Positions 20,198 through 28,958 of a DNA stretch of 64,000 bases are shown one piece after another (positions within the stretch are counted from its first letter, which is position 1; every line of letters starts with the position of its first letter). This stretch comes from Rhodoferax sp. Lineage in GTDB: Bacteria > Pseudomonadota > Gammaproteobacteria > Burkholderiales > Burkholderiaceae_C. The DNA is taken from NCBI RefSeq assembly GCF_018780565.1, contig NZ_JADMJN010000003.1, positions 604,910-668,909 on the forward strand, written 5' to 3'. Position numbers and translations under genes: made by a program. Below the pieces are notes generated by a model, which saw only the letters and a program-made list of their open reading frames with translations, was not told the origin of the DNA and ran no database searches.

Positions 20198-20861
20198 TTC
20201 TCCAAGACCACGCCAGTTCGATCTGATTGCTTTTGACTGGGATGGCACGCTGTTTGACTCGACCGTCATCATCACGCGCTGTATCCAGAACGCCGTGCGG
20301 GACGTAGGCGGGGCCGTGCCGAGCGACCGCAACGCAGCCTATGTGATTGGCATGGGGCTGATGGAGGCGCTGGCCCATGCTGCGCCCGATGTCCCGGTAG
20401 ATCGTTACCCCGAGCTCGGTGCGCGTTACCGGCACCATTACATTGCGCACCAGAACGACATCAGCCTGTTTGAAGGAGTCCTGGGGATGCTGGCGGATTT
20501 GAAATCGAGCCAGCATTTCCTGACGGTGGCCACAGGCAAGAGTCGCCATGGCCTGGATGAAGCGCTACAGGCCGTGGAATTGCATGGCATGTTTGATGGT
20601 TCCCGTACGGCTGATGAAACGGCGGGCAAACCGCATCCCCGTATGCTGCAGGAGTTGATGCGCGAATTTGGTGTGGACCCCGCGCGCACCCTGATGATTG
20701 GCGACACCACACATGATCTGCAGATGGCCCTGAACGCTGGCTGCCCCAGCGTGGGGGTGAGTTACGGTGCTCATGAGCCGGAGGCGTTCCATGTCCTGAA
20801 TCCCCGCTTCGTCGCGCATTCAGTGCGTGAACTCCATGACTGGCTCCGCCTGAACGCCTGA
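20175..20861 (+). CDS. HAD-family hydrolase, phosphoglycolate phosphatase-like
   Basis: 228 residues. The start at 20175, inside rluC, gives the normal N terminus. HAD motif I is DWDGTLFDS (nucleophile D21, D23), motif II is ATGKSR near 118, and motifs III/IV are GKPHPRML and MIGDTTHD. The cap region is alpha-helical as in Gph/PpaX types. HAD genes next to rluC are common; the substrate (2-phosphoglycolate, pyrophosphate or a nucleotide) cannot be told from the sequence. Confidence 0.9.
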   Translation: MPHPLHPDSPRPRQFDLIAFDWDGTLFDSTVIITRCIQNAVRDVGGAVPSDRNAAYVIGMGLMEALAHAAPDVPVDRYPELGARYRHHYIAHQNDISLFEGVLGMLADLKSSQHFLTVATGKSRHGLDEALQAVELHGMFDGSRTADETAGKPHPRMLQELMREFGVDPARTLMIGDTTHDLQMALNAGCPSVGVSYGAHEPEAFHVLNPRFVAHSVRELHDWLRLNA

Positions 20862-20877
20862 ACACTGAGCTGGCGGT

Positions 20878-21243
20878 ATGACACAAGTAATTCCCCTTTG
20901 CAACTCGGCCGATCTGGCCAACAGTGGTGAAGCCGTTCCGTTTGACGTGATCTATTGCGGGCAAACCTGTCGCGCCTTTGCCATTCGCTACCAGGACCAG
21001 GCGCATGCTTACCTGAATCGTTGTACCCATGTGCCGATGGAGATGGATTACCAGCCCAATCGCTTTTTTGACAGTACGGGCCACTATCTGATGTGCGCCA
21101 CGCATGGGGCCATGTATCAGCCGCACACGGGCGCATGTCGCATGGGGCCTTGCCGAGGCGGGCTGGTCAAGATTGAGCTTTCCGAATTTGATGGCGTCGT
21201 GCACTGGCATACTGCCCATAACCTGAAACCCCTGGATTTTTGA
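20878..21243 (+). CDS. Rieske [2Fe-2S] ferredoxin-like protein
   Basis: 121 residues, a single Rieske domain. Cluster ligands are C49-x-H51 (CTHV) and C73-x2-H76 (CATHGAMY), followed by a PCRGG segment. There is no signal peptide or oxygenase catalytic domain, so it is a small cytosolic electron carrier or a regulatory iron-sulfur protein. It sits between the HAD gene (16-base gap) and the S49 peptidase (1-base gap), an order often seen in this family of bacteria. Partner unknown. Confidence 0.92.
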   Translation: MTQVIPLCNSADLANSGEAVPFDVIYCGQTCRAFAIRYQDQAHAYLNRCTHVPMEMDYQPNRFFDSTGHYLMCATHGAMYQPHTGACRMGPCRGGLVKIELSEFDGVVHWHTAHNLKPLDF

Positions 21244-21244
21244 A

Positions 21245-22303
21245 ATGACAGACCCCTTGACTCCCGATCAGCCGAGCGCGACTTCAACGCAAAATGATGC
21301 ATTAAATCAAGCCTCCTCCGGCATCAATAGTGCGGCGAGTGCTCTGAAAAATGGAGCAGTAGAGGGGGCGTCCGAATCGCCAGGCTGGGAGCGTGCGACG
21401 CTGGAAAGGCTGGCCTTCGCATCCTTGACCGAGCAACGGCTTGCGCGTCGCTGGCGTAATTTTGTTCGACTGGCCTGGTTGGCATTTTTGGTGTTCGTCG
21501 CCTGGTATGCGCTCAGCCAAAGCGGTCAGCCGCAAGACAGCTCGACGCCTCACACGGCCGTGGTCGAAATCAAGGGTGAAATTGCATCGGGCGCCGAAGC
21601 CAGTGCTGACCTGATTGTGGCGGCCATGCGCGGTGCCTTTGAAGACAATGGTGCGCAAGCGGTGGTTTTATTGATCAATTCGCCTGGTGGCAGCCCGGTG
21701 CAGGCCGGCATCATCAACGACGAGATCAGGCGCTTAAAGGTCAAGTACAAAAAGCCCGTGTATGCCGTGGTGGAGGAGTCCTGTGCTTCAGCTGCTTACT
21801 ACATTGCCGTGGCAGCAGACAAAATTTATGTCGACAAGGCCAGTATCGTCGGCAGCATTGGTGTGTTGATGGATGGTTTTGGTTTTACCGGTTTGATGGA
21901 CAAGCTGGGTGTGGAGCGCCGCCTGATGACGGCGGGCGAGAACAAGGGTTTTCTGGATCCTTTCAGTCCTCAAACGGAAAAGCAGCGGGCTTTTGCCCAA
22001 GCCATGCTGGATCAGATTCACAAGCAGTTCATTGACGTGGTCAAGGCGGGGCGTGGAGCCCGTTTGAAGGAAACCCCGGAGACCTTCAGCGGCCTGTTCT
22101 GGAGTGGCCAGCAAGCCATTGAGCTCGGTTTGGCAGACCAGCTGGGCAGTCTTGATTTCGTGGCACGTGAGGTGGTCAAGGCCGAGGACATCGTCGACTA
22201 CACCCGGCGCGACAACGTGGCGGAACGCCTGGTCAAACGTTTTGGTGCCGCCATTGGTGAAGGCTCGGTGCGGGCCGTCAAATCGATGCCAGGCCTGCGG
22301 TAA
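21245..22303 (+). CDS. sppA: S49-family membrane peptidase, SppA-like
   Basis: 352 residues. The N terminus (about 1-70) is variable and cytosolic, with one membrane helix at about 74-92. The peptidase has LLINSPGGSP (143-151), catalytic S182 in ESCASAAYYIA and Lys 234 in GENKGF, 52 residues later as in the Bacillus SppA Ser-Lys dyad. It degrades signal peptides left in the membrane after secretion. The N-terminal extension carries a degenerate palindromic element (21341-21357). It probably ends an operon that begins with rluC. Confidence 0.93.
   Translation: MTDPLTPDQPSATSTQNDALNQASSGINSAASALKNGAVEGASESPGWERATLERLAFASLTEQRLARRWRNFVRLAWLAFLVFVAWYALSQSGQPQDSSTPHTAVVEIKGEIASGAEASADLIVAAMRGAFEDNGAQAVVLLINSPGGSPVQAGIINDEIRRLKVKYKKPVYAVVEESCASAAYYIAVAADKIYVDKASIVGSIGVLMDGFGFTGLMDKLGVERRLMTAGENKGFLDPFSPQTEKQRAFAQAMLDQIHKQFIDVVKAGRGARLKETPETFSGLFWSGQQAIELGLADQLGSLDFVAREVVKAEDIVDYTRRDNVAERLVKRFGAAIGEGSVRAVKSMPGLR
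21341..21357 (+). repeat. Degenerate 17-base palindromic element in the S49 peptidase gene
   Basis: GCTCTGAAAAATGGAGC keeps the length and outer GCT/AGC bases but both arms have drifted. It encodes ALKNGA in the same phase as the hemD, rseA, era, waaC and waaA copies, in a variable N-terminal extension. On its own it would not be convincing. Confidence 0.35.
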
Positions 22304-22309
22304 ACCGGC

Positions 22310-23074
22310 TCACCGACCCAGGGCAAATACGGCCGGGGTTGAGTTATTCAACGCCGAGGCTTTCTGCCGCCAGGCTTTGATGGCTTCGCTGCGGCAGATG
22401 CCGCTGGCCAATGTGATTGCGCTGCACACCGCGAGCCGGGTGTTTGGCTGCAAGGTTTGCAGCAGTGTCTGCATCATGGCTGCATTGCGATAAGGCGTTT
22501 CAATGAACAGCTGGGTTTGGCCCGTTTTCAGTGCCAGTGATTCAAGTTCGCGCAGGCGTTGCGCTCGTTCTGCCGCGTCTTGTGGCAGGTAGCCGACAAA
22601 CGCGAAGTTCTGGCCGTTCAGGCCACTGGCAGCCAGTGCCAGCAGCAGCGACACTGGACCCGTCAAGGGGATGACTTCGATCCCCAAATCATGGGCGGCA
22701 CGTACCACCGAAGAGCCGGGGTCCGCCACGGCCGGCATGCCCGCTTCACTGACCAGCCCAACATCATGCCCTTCAAGGGCGGGTGTCAGCAGGTGGCGCG
22801 CGTCAAAGTTGCCGTTGTGATCACCTTTTTTGTGCACTTCGCGCGGCAACTCCTGAATGTTCAGGGTTTGAAGCGGGCCAGCCAGAGGTGTAATTTCATT
22901 CACCCGCTTCAAGTAAGCGCGTGCCGACTTGGCGTTTTCGCAAACCCAATATTGCAGTTTTGCCGCTACGGTGAGTGTGCCCATTGGCATGGAGTTTTGA
23001 AGGCTTGACTGTTCATCGCAGCCAAAATCCAGAGGTGCCGGAACCAGATAGAGCTTGCCATGAGGCGTGTTCAT
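22310..23074 (-). CDS. RsmI-like SAM-dependent methyltransferase
   Basis: 254 residues from ATG 23074 (MNTPHGKLYLVPAPL). It belongs to the tetrapyrrole-methylase fold family. The segments KKGDHNGNFDARHLLTPAL, VGLVSEAGMPAVADPGSSVV and VIPLTGPVSLLLALAASG match RsmI, which 2'-O-methylates C1402 of 16S rRNA. The sequence departs from canonical RsmI at the N terminus (LDFG in place of the usual glycine-rich start) and resembles the second RsmI-type paralogue found in many betaproteobacteria, so the RNA target is uncertain. It overlaps maf by 4 bases and is downstream of it. Confidence 0.85.
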   Translation of the reverse strand: MNTPHGKLYLVPAPLDFGCDEQSSLQNSMPMGTLTVAAKLQYWVCENAKSARAYLKRVNEITPLAGPLQTLNIQELPREVHKKGDHNGNFDARHLLTPALEGHDVGLVSEAGMPAVADPGSSVVRAAHDLGIEVIPLTGPVSLLLALAASGLNGQNFAFVGYLPQDAAERAQRLRELESLALKTGQTQLFIETPYRNAAMMQTLLQTLQPNTRLAVCSAITLASGICRSEAIKAWRQKASALNNSTPAVFALGR

Positions 23075-23664
23075 AGCAGCTTGACTCCTGCAGCCTGAAG
23101 CATCCGGCAAGTCCGAATCAATGGCAAACCCACTAACGCGGTGGGGTCATCGTTGTCGATGCTTTCCAGCAAGGCGATGCCCAGACCTTCGCTTTTGGCG
23201 CTGCCCGCGCAGTCGTAAGGGGTTTCTGCCAGCAGGTAGCTTTCAATTTCAGGGTCGGAGAGCGCGCGAAATTTCACTTTGACCTGGGCCAGGTCCATTT
23301 GTGCAAATCCGGTCTCGAAGCACACCACCGCCACGGCGGTCTGGAAAATCACGGTTTTCCCGCGCATTTGCTGCAGTTGCGCCACGGCGCGGGCGTGATT
23401 GCCTGGTTTGCCCAACGGCAGACACTCCAGATCCGCCACTTGGTCGGAGCCAATGACCACGCGGTCCGGAAATTGCGCAGCTACCGCGCGGGCCTTGGCC
23501 ATGGCCAGTCTGCAGGCCAGTTGTTTGGGTGTTTCGGAGGGCTGCGGGGTTTCATCAACGTCGGGTGCGGCGACTTCAAACGGAATACGCAGGCGCTCCA
23601 GCAGCTCGCGCCGGTAGGGCGAGGTGGAGCCCAGGACAAGTTTTCGGGGGGTAAGTTCAGACAT
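23071..23664 (-). CDS. yceF: Maf-family nucleotide pyrophosphatase
   Basis: 197 residues. The Maf N-terminal motif is STSPYRRELLERL, followed by the APDVDETP stretch and VIGSDQV with the catalytic aspartate. The YceF subgroup (m7GTP pyrophosphatase) is suggested by position: in E. coli yceF is divergent from yceD-rpmF-plsX, exactly as here. It hydrolyses modified nucleoside triphosphates to monophosphates as a housekeeping activity. It is divergent from yceD with only 25 bases between start codons, so promoters overlap or are within genes. Confidence 0.9.
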   Translation of the reverse strand: MSELTPRKLVLGSTSPYRRELLERLRIPFEVAAPDVDETPQPSETPKQLACRLAMAKARAVAAQFPDRVVIGSDQVADLECLPLGKPGNHARAVAQLQQMRGKTVIFQTAVAVVCFETGFAQMDLAQVKVKFRALSDPEIESYLLAETPYDCAGSAKSEGLGIALLESIDNDDPTALVGLPLIRTCRMLQAAGVKLL

Positions 23665-23689
23665 CCCTTGATTCTCTTACACTGTGAGG

Positions 23690-24238
23690 ATGAAACAAGA
23701 GCCTCTTTCTCCGCGTATCGATGTCAAGGCCTTTGCGCAGGCTGCCAGTTCGTTGAGTGGCGCTGATTCGCTATCAAAATATGAGCGTCTGATGGAGGAA
23801 GTTAAAAGGCTGGGCTCGGATCGGACTCTGACCTGGTCCGCGCAGGGTGAATTCCGTACTGACGAGTTGGGGGCGGATCAGGTCTGGCTGCACTTGACTG
23901 CGGAAGTCAGTTTGCCGCTGACCTGCCAGCGCTGTCTGGGTCCTGTGGATATTGCAGTGTCCGTTAACCGGTCGTTCCGATTTGTCGGTAGTGAAGAGGC
24001 CGCCGAGGCGCAGGATGAAGACGCTGAAGAAGATGTGCTGGCCTTGAGTCCGGATTTCAACTTGTCTGAGTTGATTGAGGACGAGGTGCTGATGGAGTTG
24101 CCCGTGGTGCCACGACACGAAACGTGCCCAGTCGAGCTTAAATTGGCTGCAGTCGATCCGGATTTTGACCGGGCACTGGCTGAAAAAACCAATCCTTTTG
24201 CGGCCTTGGCCAAGCTACGGGATCCCAAGTTGGGCTAA
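23690..24238 (+). CDS. yceD: YceD (DUF177) protein
   Basis: 182 residues from ATG 23690. The family signature CQRCLGP near 80-86 and a later ETCP, an acidic stretch (EDAEEDV) and the C-terminal NPFAALAKL are present. YceD is linked to 23S rRNA accumulation and is nearly always encoded before rpmF. A copy of the 17-base element lies at 23770-23786. The rpmF promoter overlaps its last codons. Confidence 0.92.
   Translation: MKQEPLSPRIDVKAFAQAASSLSGADSLSKYERLMEEVKRLGSDRTLTWSAQGEFRTDELGADQVWLHLTAEVSLPLTCQRCLGPVDIAVSVNRSFRFVGSEEAAEAQDEDAEEDVLALSPDFNLSELIEDEVLMELPVVPRHETCPVELKLAAVDPDFDRALAEKTNPFAALAKLRDPKLG
23770..23786 (+). repeat. 17-base palindromic element copy in yceD
   Basis: GCTATCAAAATATGAGC, preceded by GGCGCTGATTC. 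It is read as CTA-TCA-AAA-TAT-GAG (LSKYE), a different phase from the six A-I-x-x-x-A copies. The right arm reads TGAGC in place of ATAGC. Confidence 0.4.
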
Positions 24239-24259
24239 ATTGGCGAGTTGCGCTATAAT
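24231..24259 (+). promoter_or_regulatory. Probable rpmF promoter
   Basis: TTGGGC (24231-24236), 17-base spacer, perfect TATAAT (24254-24259). It begins within the last codons of yceD and is 90 bases upstream of rpmF, allowing extra transcription of the ribosomal protein and the genes beyond. Confidence 0.6.
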
Positions 24260-24348
24260 CTAAGGCTTCGCGCGGATTGAACAAAGTCGCGTATTCCACA
24301 AACCCAATGTGTTGCATCCTTTGCGGCACACCCGTTAAGGAGCGGATC

Positions 24349-24531
24349 ATGGCCGTCCAACAGAACAAAAAATCACCTTCGAAGCGCGGTATGCACCGTT
24401 CGCACAATGCTCTGGTCGTGCCGGGCATCGCCGTTGAAACAACAACCGGTGAAACCCACCTGCGTCACCACATCAGCCCCAATGGCTTTTACCGTGGTCG
24501 TCAAGTGCTCAAGACCAAGTCTGAAGCCTGA
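24349..24531 (+). CDS. rpmF: 50S ribosomal protein L32
   Basis: 60 residues from the ATG at 24349, preceded by AAGGAG. The sequence [19 protein letters not shown] with [14 protein letters not shown] is typical of L32 without the zinc-binding cysteines found in some bacteria. It is a structural protein of the large subunit. It lies between yceD and plsX and is followed by a strong terminator, so most transcripts starting at its promoter probably end before plsX. Confidence 0.98.
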   Translation: MAVQQNKKSPSKRGMHRSHNALVVPGIAVETTTGETHLRHHISPNGFYRGRQVLKTKSEA

Positions 24532-24547
24532 TCATTCTCGATAAGCC

Positions 24548-24591
24548 AAGGCCCGAAGCTACCGTATTTGTAGCGTCGGGCCTTTGTTTTT
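24548..24591 (+). terminator. Rho-independent terminator after rpmF
   Basis: Long stem AAGGCCCGA-GCTAC paired with GTAGC-TCGGGCCTT, with a single bulged base on each side, followed by TGTTTTT. It separates the abundant rpmF message from the fatty-acid genes; read-through would still feed plsX. Confidence 0.9.
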
Positions 24592-24638
24592 ATGCTCCCG
24601 GTATTCAGTTGCCACTTGCCTGGCTTCATTAGTTTCTC

Positions 24639-25688
24639 ATGATCACAATTGCTGTTGACTGCATGGGAGGCGATCATGGCCCTCGTGTCACCCTGCCTGC
24701 CTGCCGCAAATTTCTGGATGGCCATCCCGACGCACAGTTGCTGTTGGTGGGCCTCGCAGATAGCCTGAGCGCCTTCACTCATCCGCGTGCCAAAGCCATT
24801 TTCGCCAGCGAGGTCGTTGGGATGGATGATCCGCTGGAAGTGGCCCTCCGGCGAAAAAAAGACTCCTCCATGCGCGTCGCCATCCAGCAGGTCAAGGCTG
24901 GCGGGGCGCAAGCGGCTGTATCTGCTGGCAATACGGCTGCATTGATGGCGATATCCAAGTATTTGTTGAAAACCCTGGATGGCATTGACCGTCCAGCCAT
25001 TGCTGGTCAAATGCCCAATGCCAAGGGGCAGGGCACCACGGTGCTGGATATGGGGGCGAATGTGGATTGTTCGGCGGAGCATTTGCTGCAGTTTGCCGTA
25101 ATGGGCTCTGCCCTCGTGTCCGCTTTGACTGGCAATGAAAACCCGACAGTAGGCTTGCTCAACAATGGCGAAGAAGCCATTAAGGGGAATGAAGTCATCA
25201 AAAAGGCAGCTGAATTGCTTCGAACAGCATCTAAAGCCGGTGATTTGAATTTTTATGGCAATGTCGAAGGCAATGATATTTTCAAAGGAACCGTTGACAT
25301 TGTGGTCTGTGATGGTTTTGTCGGGAATGTGGCTCTGAAGGCCAGCGAAGGTCTGGCCACGATGATTGTTGATTTTTTGAAGAAAGAGTTTTCTCGCAAT
25401 ATCTTCACTAAATTAGCTGCGATCTTTGCTTATCCGGTGATATTGGCGCTTAAAAATCGCATGGATCATCGTCGCTACAACGGTGGAGCCCTGTTGGGGC
25501 TTCGCGGTCTGGTGTTTAAAAGCCATGGCTCGGCGGACGAGCTGGGTTTTGAGTACGCGTTGAAGCGGGCGTATGATGCTGCCAGTCATAACTTGCTTGA
25601 CCGTGTTCAAGTCCGGATTGCTCATGCTGCGCCACTTCTGGCCGGCGGTGGGTTGTCCGTGCCGCCTGAACCGGTTGCACTTGCTTAA
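24639..25688 (+). CDS. plsX: Phosphate acyltransferase PlsX
   Basis: 349 residues. It converts acyl-ACP to acyl-phosphate, the donor for PlsY in phospholipid synthesis. The N-terminal [12 protein letters not shown], the [10 protein letters not shown] stretch, [23 protein letters not shown] and [16 protein letters not shown] are family hallmarks. It is a peripheral cytosolic enzyme. fabH follows after 3 bases, so it begins the fatty-acid operon. Confidence 0.97.
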   Translation: MITIAVDCMGGDHGPRVTLPACRKFLDGHPDAQLLLVGLADSLSAFTHPRAKAIFASEVVGMDDPLEVALRRKKDSSMRVAIQQVKAGGAQAAVSAGNTAALMAISKYLLKTLDGIDRPAIAGQMPNAKGQGTTVLDMGANVDCSAEHLLQFAVMGSALVSALTGNENPTVGLLNNGEEAIKGNEVIKKAAELLRTASKAGDLNFYGNVEGNDIFKGTVDIVVCDGFVGNVALKASEGLATMIVDFLKKEFSRNIFTKLAAIFAYPVILALKNRMDHRRYNGGALLGLRGLVFKSHGSADELGFEYALKRAYDAASHNLLDRVQVRIAHAAPLLAGGGLSVPPEPVALA

Positions 25689-25691
25689 TAA

Positions 25692-26669
25692 ATGAGACGA
25701 TATTCACGCATCACCGGCACTGGCAGCTACCTTCCACCCCGTCGATTGACCAACGCCGATCTGGCTGAAGAGTTGGCCGCCAGTGGCGTCGAGACTTCAG
25801 ACGACTGGATAGTTGAACGCACCGGAATCCGGGCGCGCCATTTTGCGGCGGCCGATGTCTGTAGCAGTGATCTGGGCGTTGAGGCTGCGCGCAGGGCATT
25901 GGATGCGGCAGGTGTGCTTGCCCAGGACATTGACCTGATCATTGTTGCCACCTCCACGCCCGATATGGTGTTTCCGTCCACAGCCTGCATATTGCAGAAC
26001 AAGCTGGGTGCCAACGGCTGCCCGGCATTTGACGTGCAGGCGGTTTGCAGTGGTTTCATCTATGCACTGACGGTGGCTGACGCCATGATCCAGACCGGCT
26101 CCGCCAGCAAGGCGCTGGTGATTGGTGCCGAAGTCTTTTCCCGCATCCTGGATTTCAAGGACCGGACGACCTGCGTGCTGTTTGGTGATGGTGCCGGTGC
26201 CGTGGTGCTCGAAGCGTCCGACACCCCTGGCATTCTCGCCAGTGATTTGCACGCGGATGGCAAACATGTTGGCATCTTGTGCGTGCCGGGCCATGTGTCC
26301 GGTGGCAGCGTATTGGGTGATCCCTTGTTGAAAATGGATGGACAGGCCGTGTTCAAGCTGGCCGTCGGTGTGCTGGACGAAGCCGCCCGTGCCACGCTCG
26401 CGAAGGCGGGCAAGACTGCGGCTGACATCGACTGGCTGATTCCGCATCAGGCCAACATTCGCATCATGCAGAGCACCGCCCGCAAGCTGAAGCTCCCCAT
26501 GGACAAGGTGATTGTCACGGTGGACCAGCACGGCAACACCTCCGCCGCCTCCATTCCGCTGGCGCTGGACACCGCAGTGCGGTCAGGTCGTGTCGTGCCG
26601 GGCCAGTTGTTGCTGCTGGAAGGCGTGGGCGGTGGCTTCACCTGGGGTGCGGTGCTACTGAATATGTAG
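25692..26669 (+). CDS. fabH: Beta-ketoacyl-ACP synthase III
   Basis: 325 residues. It starts fatty-acid synthesis by condensing acetyl-CoA with malonyl-ACP. The Cys-His-Asn triad is C119 (QAVCSGF), H252 (IPHQANIRI) and N282 (HGNTSAAS). GVGGGFTWG near the C terminus is normal. A VCSSDL string near residue 57 resembles a known adaptor-derived translation, but its codons differ from the adaptor and it aligns with a natural family segment. It is in the plsX-fabH-fabD-fabG-acpP-fabF cluster. Confidence 0.97.
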   Translation: MRRYSRITGTGSYLPPRRLTNADLAEELAASGVETSDDWIVERTGIRARHFAAADVCSSDLGVEAARRALDAAGVLAQDIDLIIVATSTPDMVFPSTACILQNKLGANGCPAFDVQAVCSGFIYALTVADAMIQTGSASKALVIGAEVFSRILDFKDRTTCVLFGDGAGAVVLEASDTPGILASDLHADGKHVGILCVPGHVSGGSVLGDPLLKMDGQAVFKLAVGVLDEAARATLAKAGKTAADIDWLIPHQANIRIMQSTARKLKLPMDKVIVTVDQHGNTSAASIPLALDTAVRSGRVVPGQLLLLEGVGGGFTWGAVLLNM

Positions 26670-26730
26670 CTCCAGGCGGCCTCCTGCCAATGACGGGGGC
26701 CTGATTTTTCCAATTTTTCACAATGGCAAC

Positions 26731-27681
26731 ATGAAACCATTTGCTTTCGTTTTTCCTGGACAGGGATCCCAGTCCGTCGGCATGCTCGATGCGTGGGGCG
26801 ATCACCCCGTTGTACTGGAAGCCTTGCAAGAGGCCTCCGATGCTTTGGGGGAAGATGTGGCCAAACTCATCAGGGAAGGTCCCAAGGAGGCCTTGGCCCT
26901 CACGACCAACACCCAGCCGGTGATGCTGGTGGCCGCAGTGGCTGCCTACCGCGTCTGGATGGTGGATACTGGTGTGGCACCTTCTGCGGTAGCGGGTCAC
27001 TCATTGGGCGAATATTCGGCCATGGTGGCTGCGGGCATGTTGACTCTGAGTCAGGCCGCCCCGCTGGTACGTTTCAGGGCGCAGGCCATGCAAGAGGCCG
27101 TGCCCGTGGGCGTGGGCGCCATGGCCGCTATTCTGGGTATGGATGCTCCCAAAGTCATCGCAATTTGTGCAGAGGTGACGCAGGGTTTTGGTGGAGACTC
27201 TTCGGAAGTGGTGGAGGCGGTCAACTTCAATGATCCAGCCCAGACGGTCATTGCCGGCAGCAAGGCTGCGGTTGACAAGGCTTGCGAAGTTCTGAAGGCC
27301 AGCGGCGCCAAGCGCGCTTTGCCCTTGCCCGTGTCAGCCCCATTTCATTCCAGTCTGATGAAGCCAGCGGCCGACAGGCTGCGGGAAAAGCTGGAGGCGA
27401 TCGATTTTTCTTCGCCGCAAATGGCATTGATCAACAATGTGGATGTTGCTGTGGAGACAGATGCGGATCGCATTCGCGATGCCCTGTATCGTCAGGCCTT
27501 CGGTCCCGTGCGATGGGTTGAATGCGTGCAAGCCCTCAAGGCGCGTGGTTTGACCACGTTGGTGGAGTGCGGTCCAGGCAAGGTTCTGGCTGGCATGGTC
27601 AAGCGCATTGACCCGGAGATGAGCGGCATGGCCTTGCTGGATCCGGCCAGTCTGGCGGAAGTGAAGGGATTGCTGGCCTGA
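26731..27681 (+). CDS. fabD: Malonyl-CoA:ACP transacylase
   Basis: 316 residues. It loads malonyl groups onto ACP. The nucleophile is S91 in GHSLGEYSAMV and the partner His is H206 in SAPFHSSLM; VFPGQGSQSVGM at the N terminus binds the oxyanion. Length is normal. It is 61 bases after fabH and 34 bases before fabG. Confidence 0.97.
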   Translation: MKPFAFVFPGQGSQSVGMLDAWGDHPVVLEALQEASDALGEDVAKLIREGPKEALALTTNTQPVMLVAAVAAYRVWMVDTGVAPSAVAGHSLGEYSAMVAAGMLTLSQAAPLVRFRAQAMQEAVPVGVGAMAAILGMDAPKVIAICAEVTQGFGGDSSEVVEAVNFNDPAQTVIAGSKAAVDKACEVLKASGAKRALPLPVSAPFHSSLMKPAADRLREKLEAIDFSSPQMALINNVDVAVETDADRIRDALYRQAFGPVRWVECVQALKARGLTTLVECGPGKVLAGMVKRIDPEMSGMALLDPASLAEVKGLLA

Positions 27682-27715
27682 TCGGCAGTTGAAATGGGCA
27701 AATGCAGGAGCAATG

Positions 27716-28462
27716 ATGAACGACATGAAATTTGAAGGACAGGTCGCGTTGGTTACGGGCGCCTCGCGCGGCATCGGCGCTGCGATTGCACTGGAGTTGG
27801 CTCATCGCGGGCTGAAGGTGATTGGCACCGCCACGACCGACGAGGGGGCTGCAAAAATTGGACAGACCCTGTCCGCCTTCCCCGGTTGTGCCGGCCGCAC
27901 GCTGGATGTGAACGATGTGCAGTCAGCCCAGGCCCTGATTGACACGATCATCAAGGAGCATGGCGGCTTGCAGGTGCTGGTGAACAACGCAGGTATCACC
28001 CGTGACAACCTCGCCATGCGCATGAAAGACGAGGAATGGGATGCCGTTCTGGATACCAATCTCAAAGCAGTGTTCCGGATGAGCCGCGCGGTGATGCGAC
28101 CCATGATGAAGCAGCGCTACGGTCGCATCATCAGCATCACATCGGTGGTCGGTGCATCGGGAAATCCGGGGCAGGCCAACTATGCGGCTGCCAAGGCGGG
28201 CGTGGCAGGCATGACCCGCGCGTTAGCGCGTGAACTGGGTTCGCGCAATATCACGGTCAATTGCGTCGCGCCGGGATTTATTGAAACCGACATGACGGCC
28301 AGCCTTCAGGAAGACCAGCAGAAAGCCTTGCTGGGACAAATTCCTCTGGGGCATCTGGGCAAACCTTCCGACATTGCCCATGCGGTGTCTTATCTGGCCT
28401 CGCCACAGGCCGCTTACGTAACGGGGCAGGAATTGCACGTCAACGGCGGCATGTACATGTAA
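27716..28462 (+). CDS. fabG: 3-oxoacyl-ACP reductase
   Basis: 248 residues. Tandem ATGs occur at 27713 and 27716; the second is favoured because AGGAG (27706-27710) is 5 bases away. It uses NADPH to reduce 3-oxoacyl-ACP. The cofactor motif is TGASRGIG (14-21), NNAG is at 90-93, and the catalytic residues are S143, Y156 and K160 (YAAAK). The C-terminal GQELHVNGGMYM is typical of FabG. Confidence 0.96.
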   Translation: MNDMKFEGQVALVTGASRGIGAAIALELAHRGLKVIGTATTDEGAAKIGQTLSAFPGCAGRTLDVNDVQSAQALIDTIIKEHGGLQVLVNNAGITRDNLAMRMKDEEWDAVLDTNLKAVFRMSRAVMRPMMKQRYGRIISITSVVGASGNPGQANYAAAKAGVAGMTRALARELGSRNITVNCVAPGFIETDMTASLQEDQQKALLGQIPLGHLGKPSDIAHAVSYLASPQAAYVTGQELHVNGGMYM

Positions 28463-28506
28463 GCCTGAAACAAAAAAGACAAGCCGATTTATCCGCTCGG
28501 CAGCCA

Positions 28507-28527
28507 GATCGGGGAATATGCCCGATC
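28507..28527. promoter_or_regulatory. Inverted repeat upstream of acpP
   Basis: GATCGGG-GAATATG-CCCGATC, 7-base perfect arms, 45 bases before acpP. A TAAAAT (-10-like) follows at 28534-28539 without a clear -35 box, which would fall inside the repeat. It may be an operator at the acpP promoter or a processing hairpin between fabG and acpP. Confidence 0.35.
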
Positions 28528-28536
28528 CCCGGCTAA

Positions 28537-28812
<276 letters not shown>

Positions 28813-28910
28813 GTCGGGTCGTGTGGGATGCGTCAAGCACCCATGCAGCCTATGGCCAAATGTGAGGGACTGCGTCGCCATGCGATGTATGTCCACCAGC
28901 CTGGTTTCAT

Positions 28911-28932
28911 GCCGCTCCAGGCGGCTTTCTTT
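28911..28932 (+). terminator. Terminator or attenuator between acpP and fabF
   Basis: GCCGC-TCCAG-GCGGC followed by TTTCTTT, 27 bases before the fabF start. The stem is short (5 bp), so it probably reduces rather than abolishes read-through, giving more acpP than fabF message. Confidence 0.55.
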
Positions 28933-28958
28933 AGATCAACTACTGACTGCAAATTTCT

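Noticed and set aside
25857..25874. VCSSDL string in FabH, known from translated sequencing adaptors
   Set aside because: The codons (GTC TGT AGC AGT GAT CTG) are not those of the adaptor and the frame continues through a natural FabH segment.
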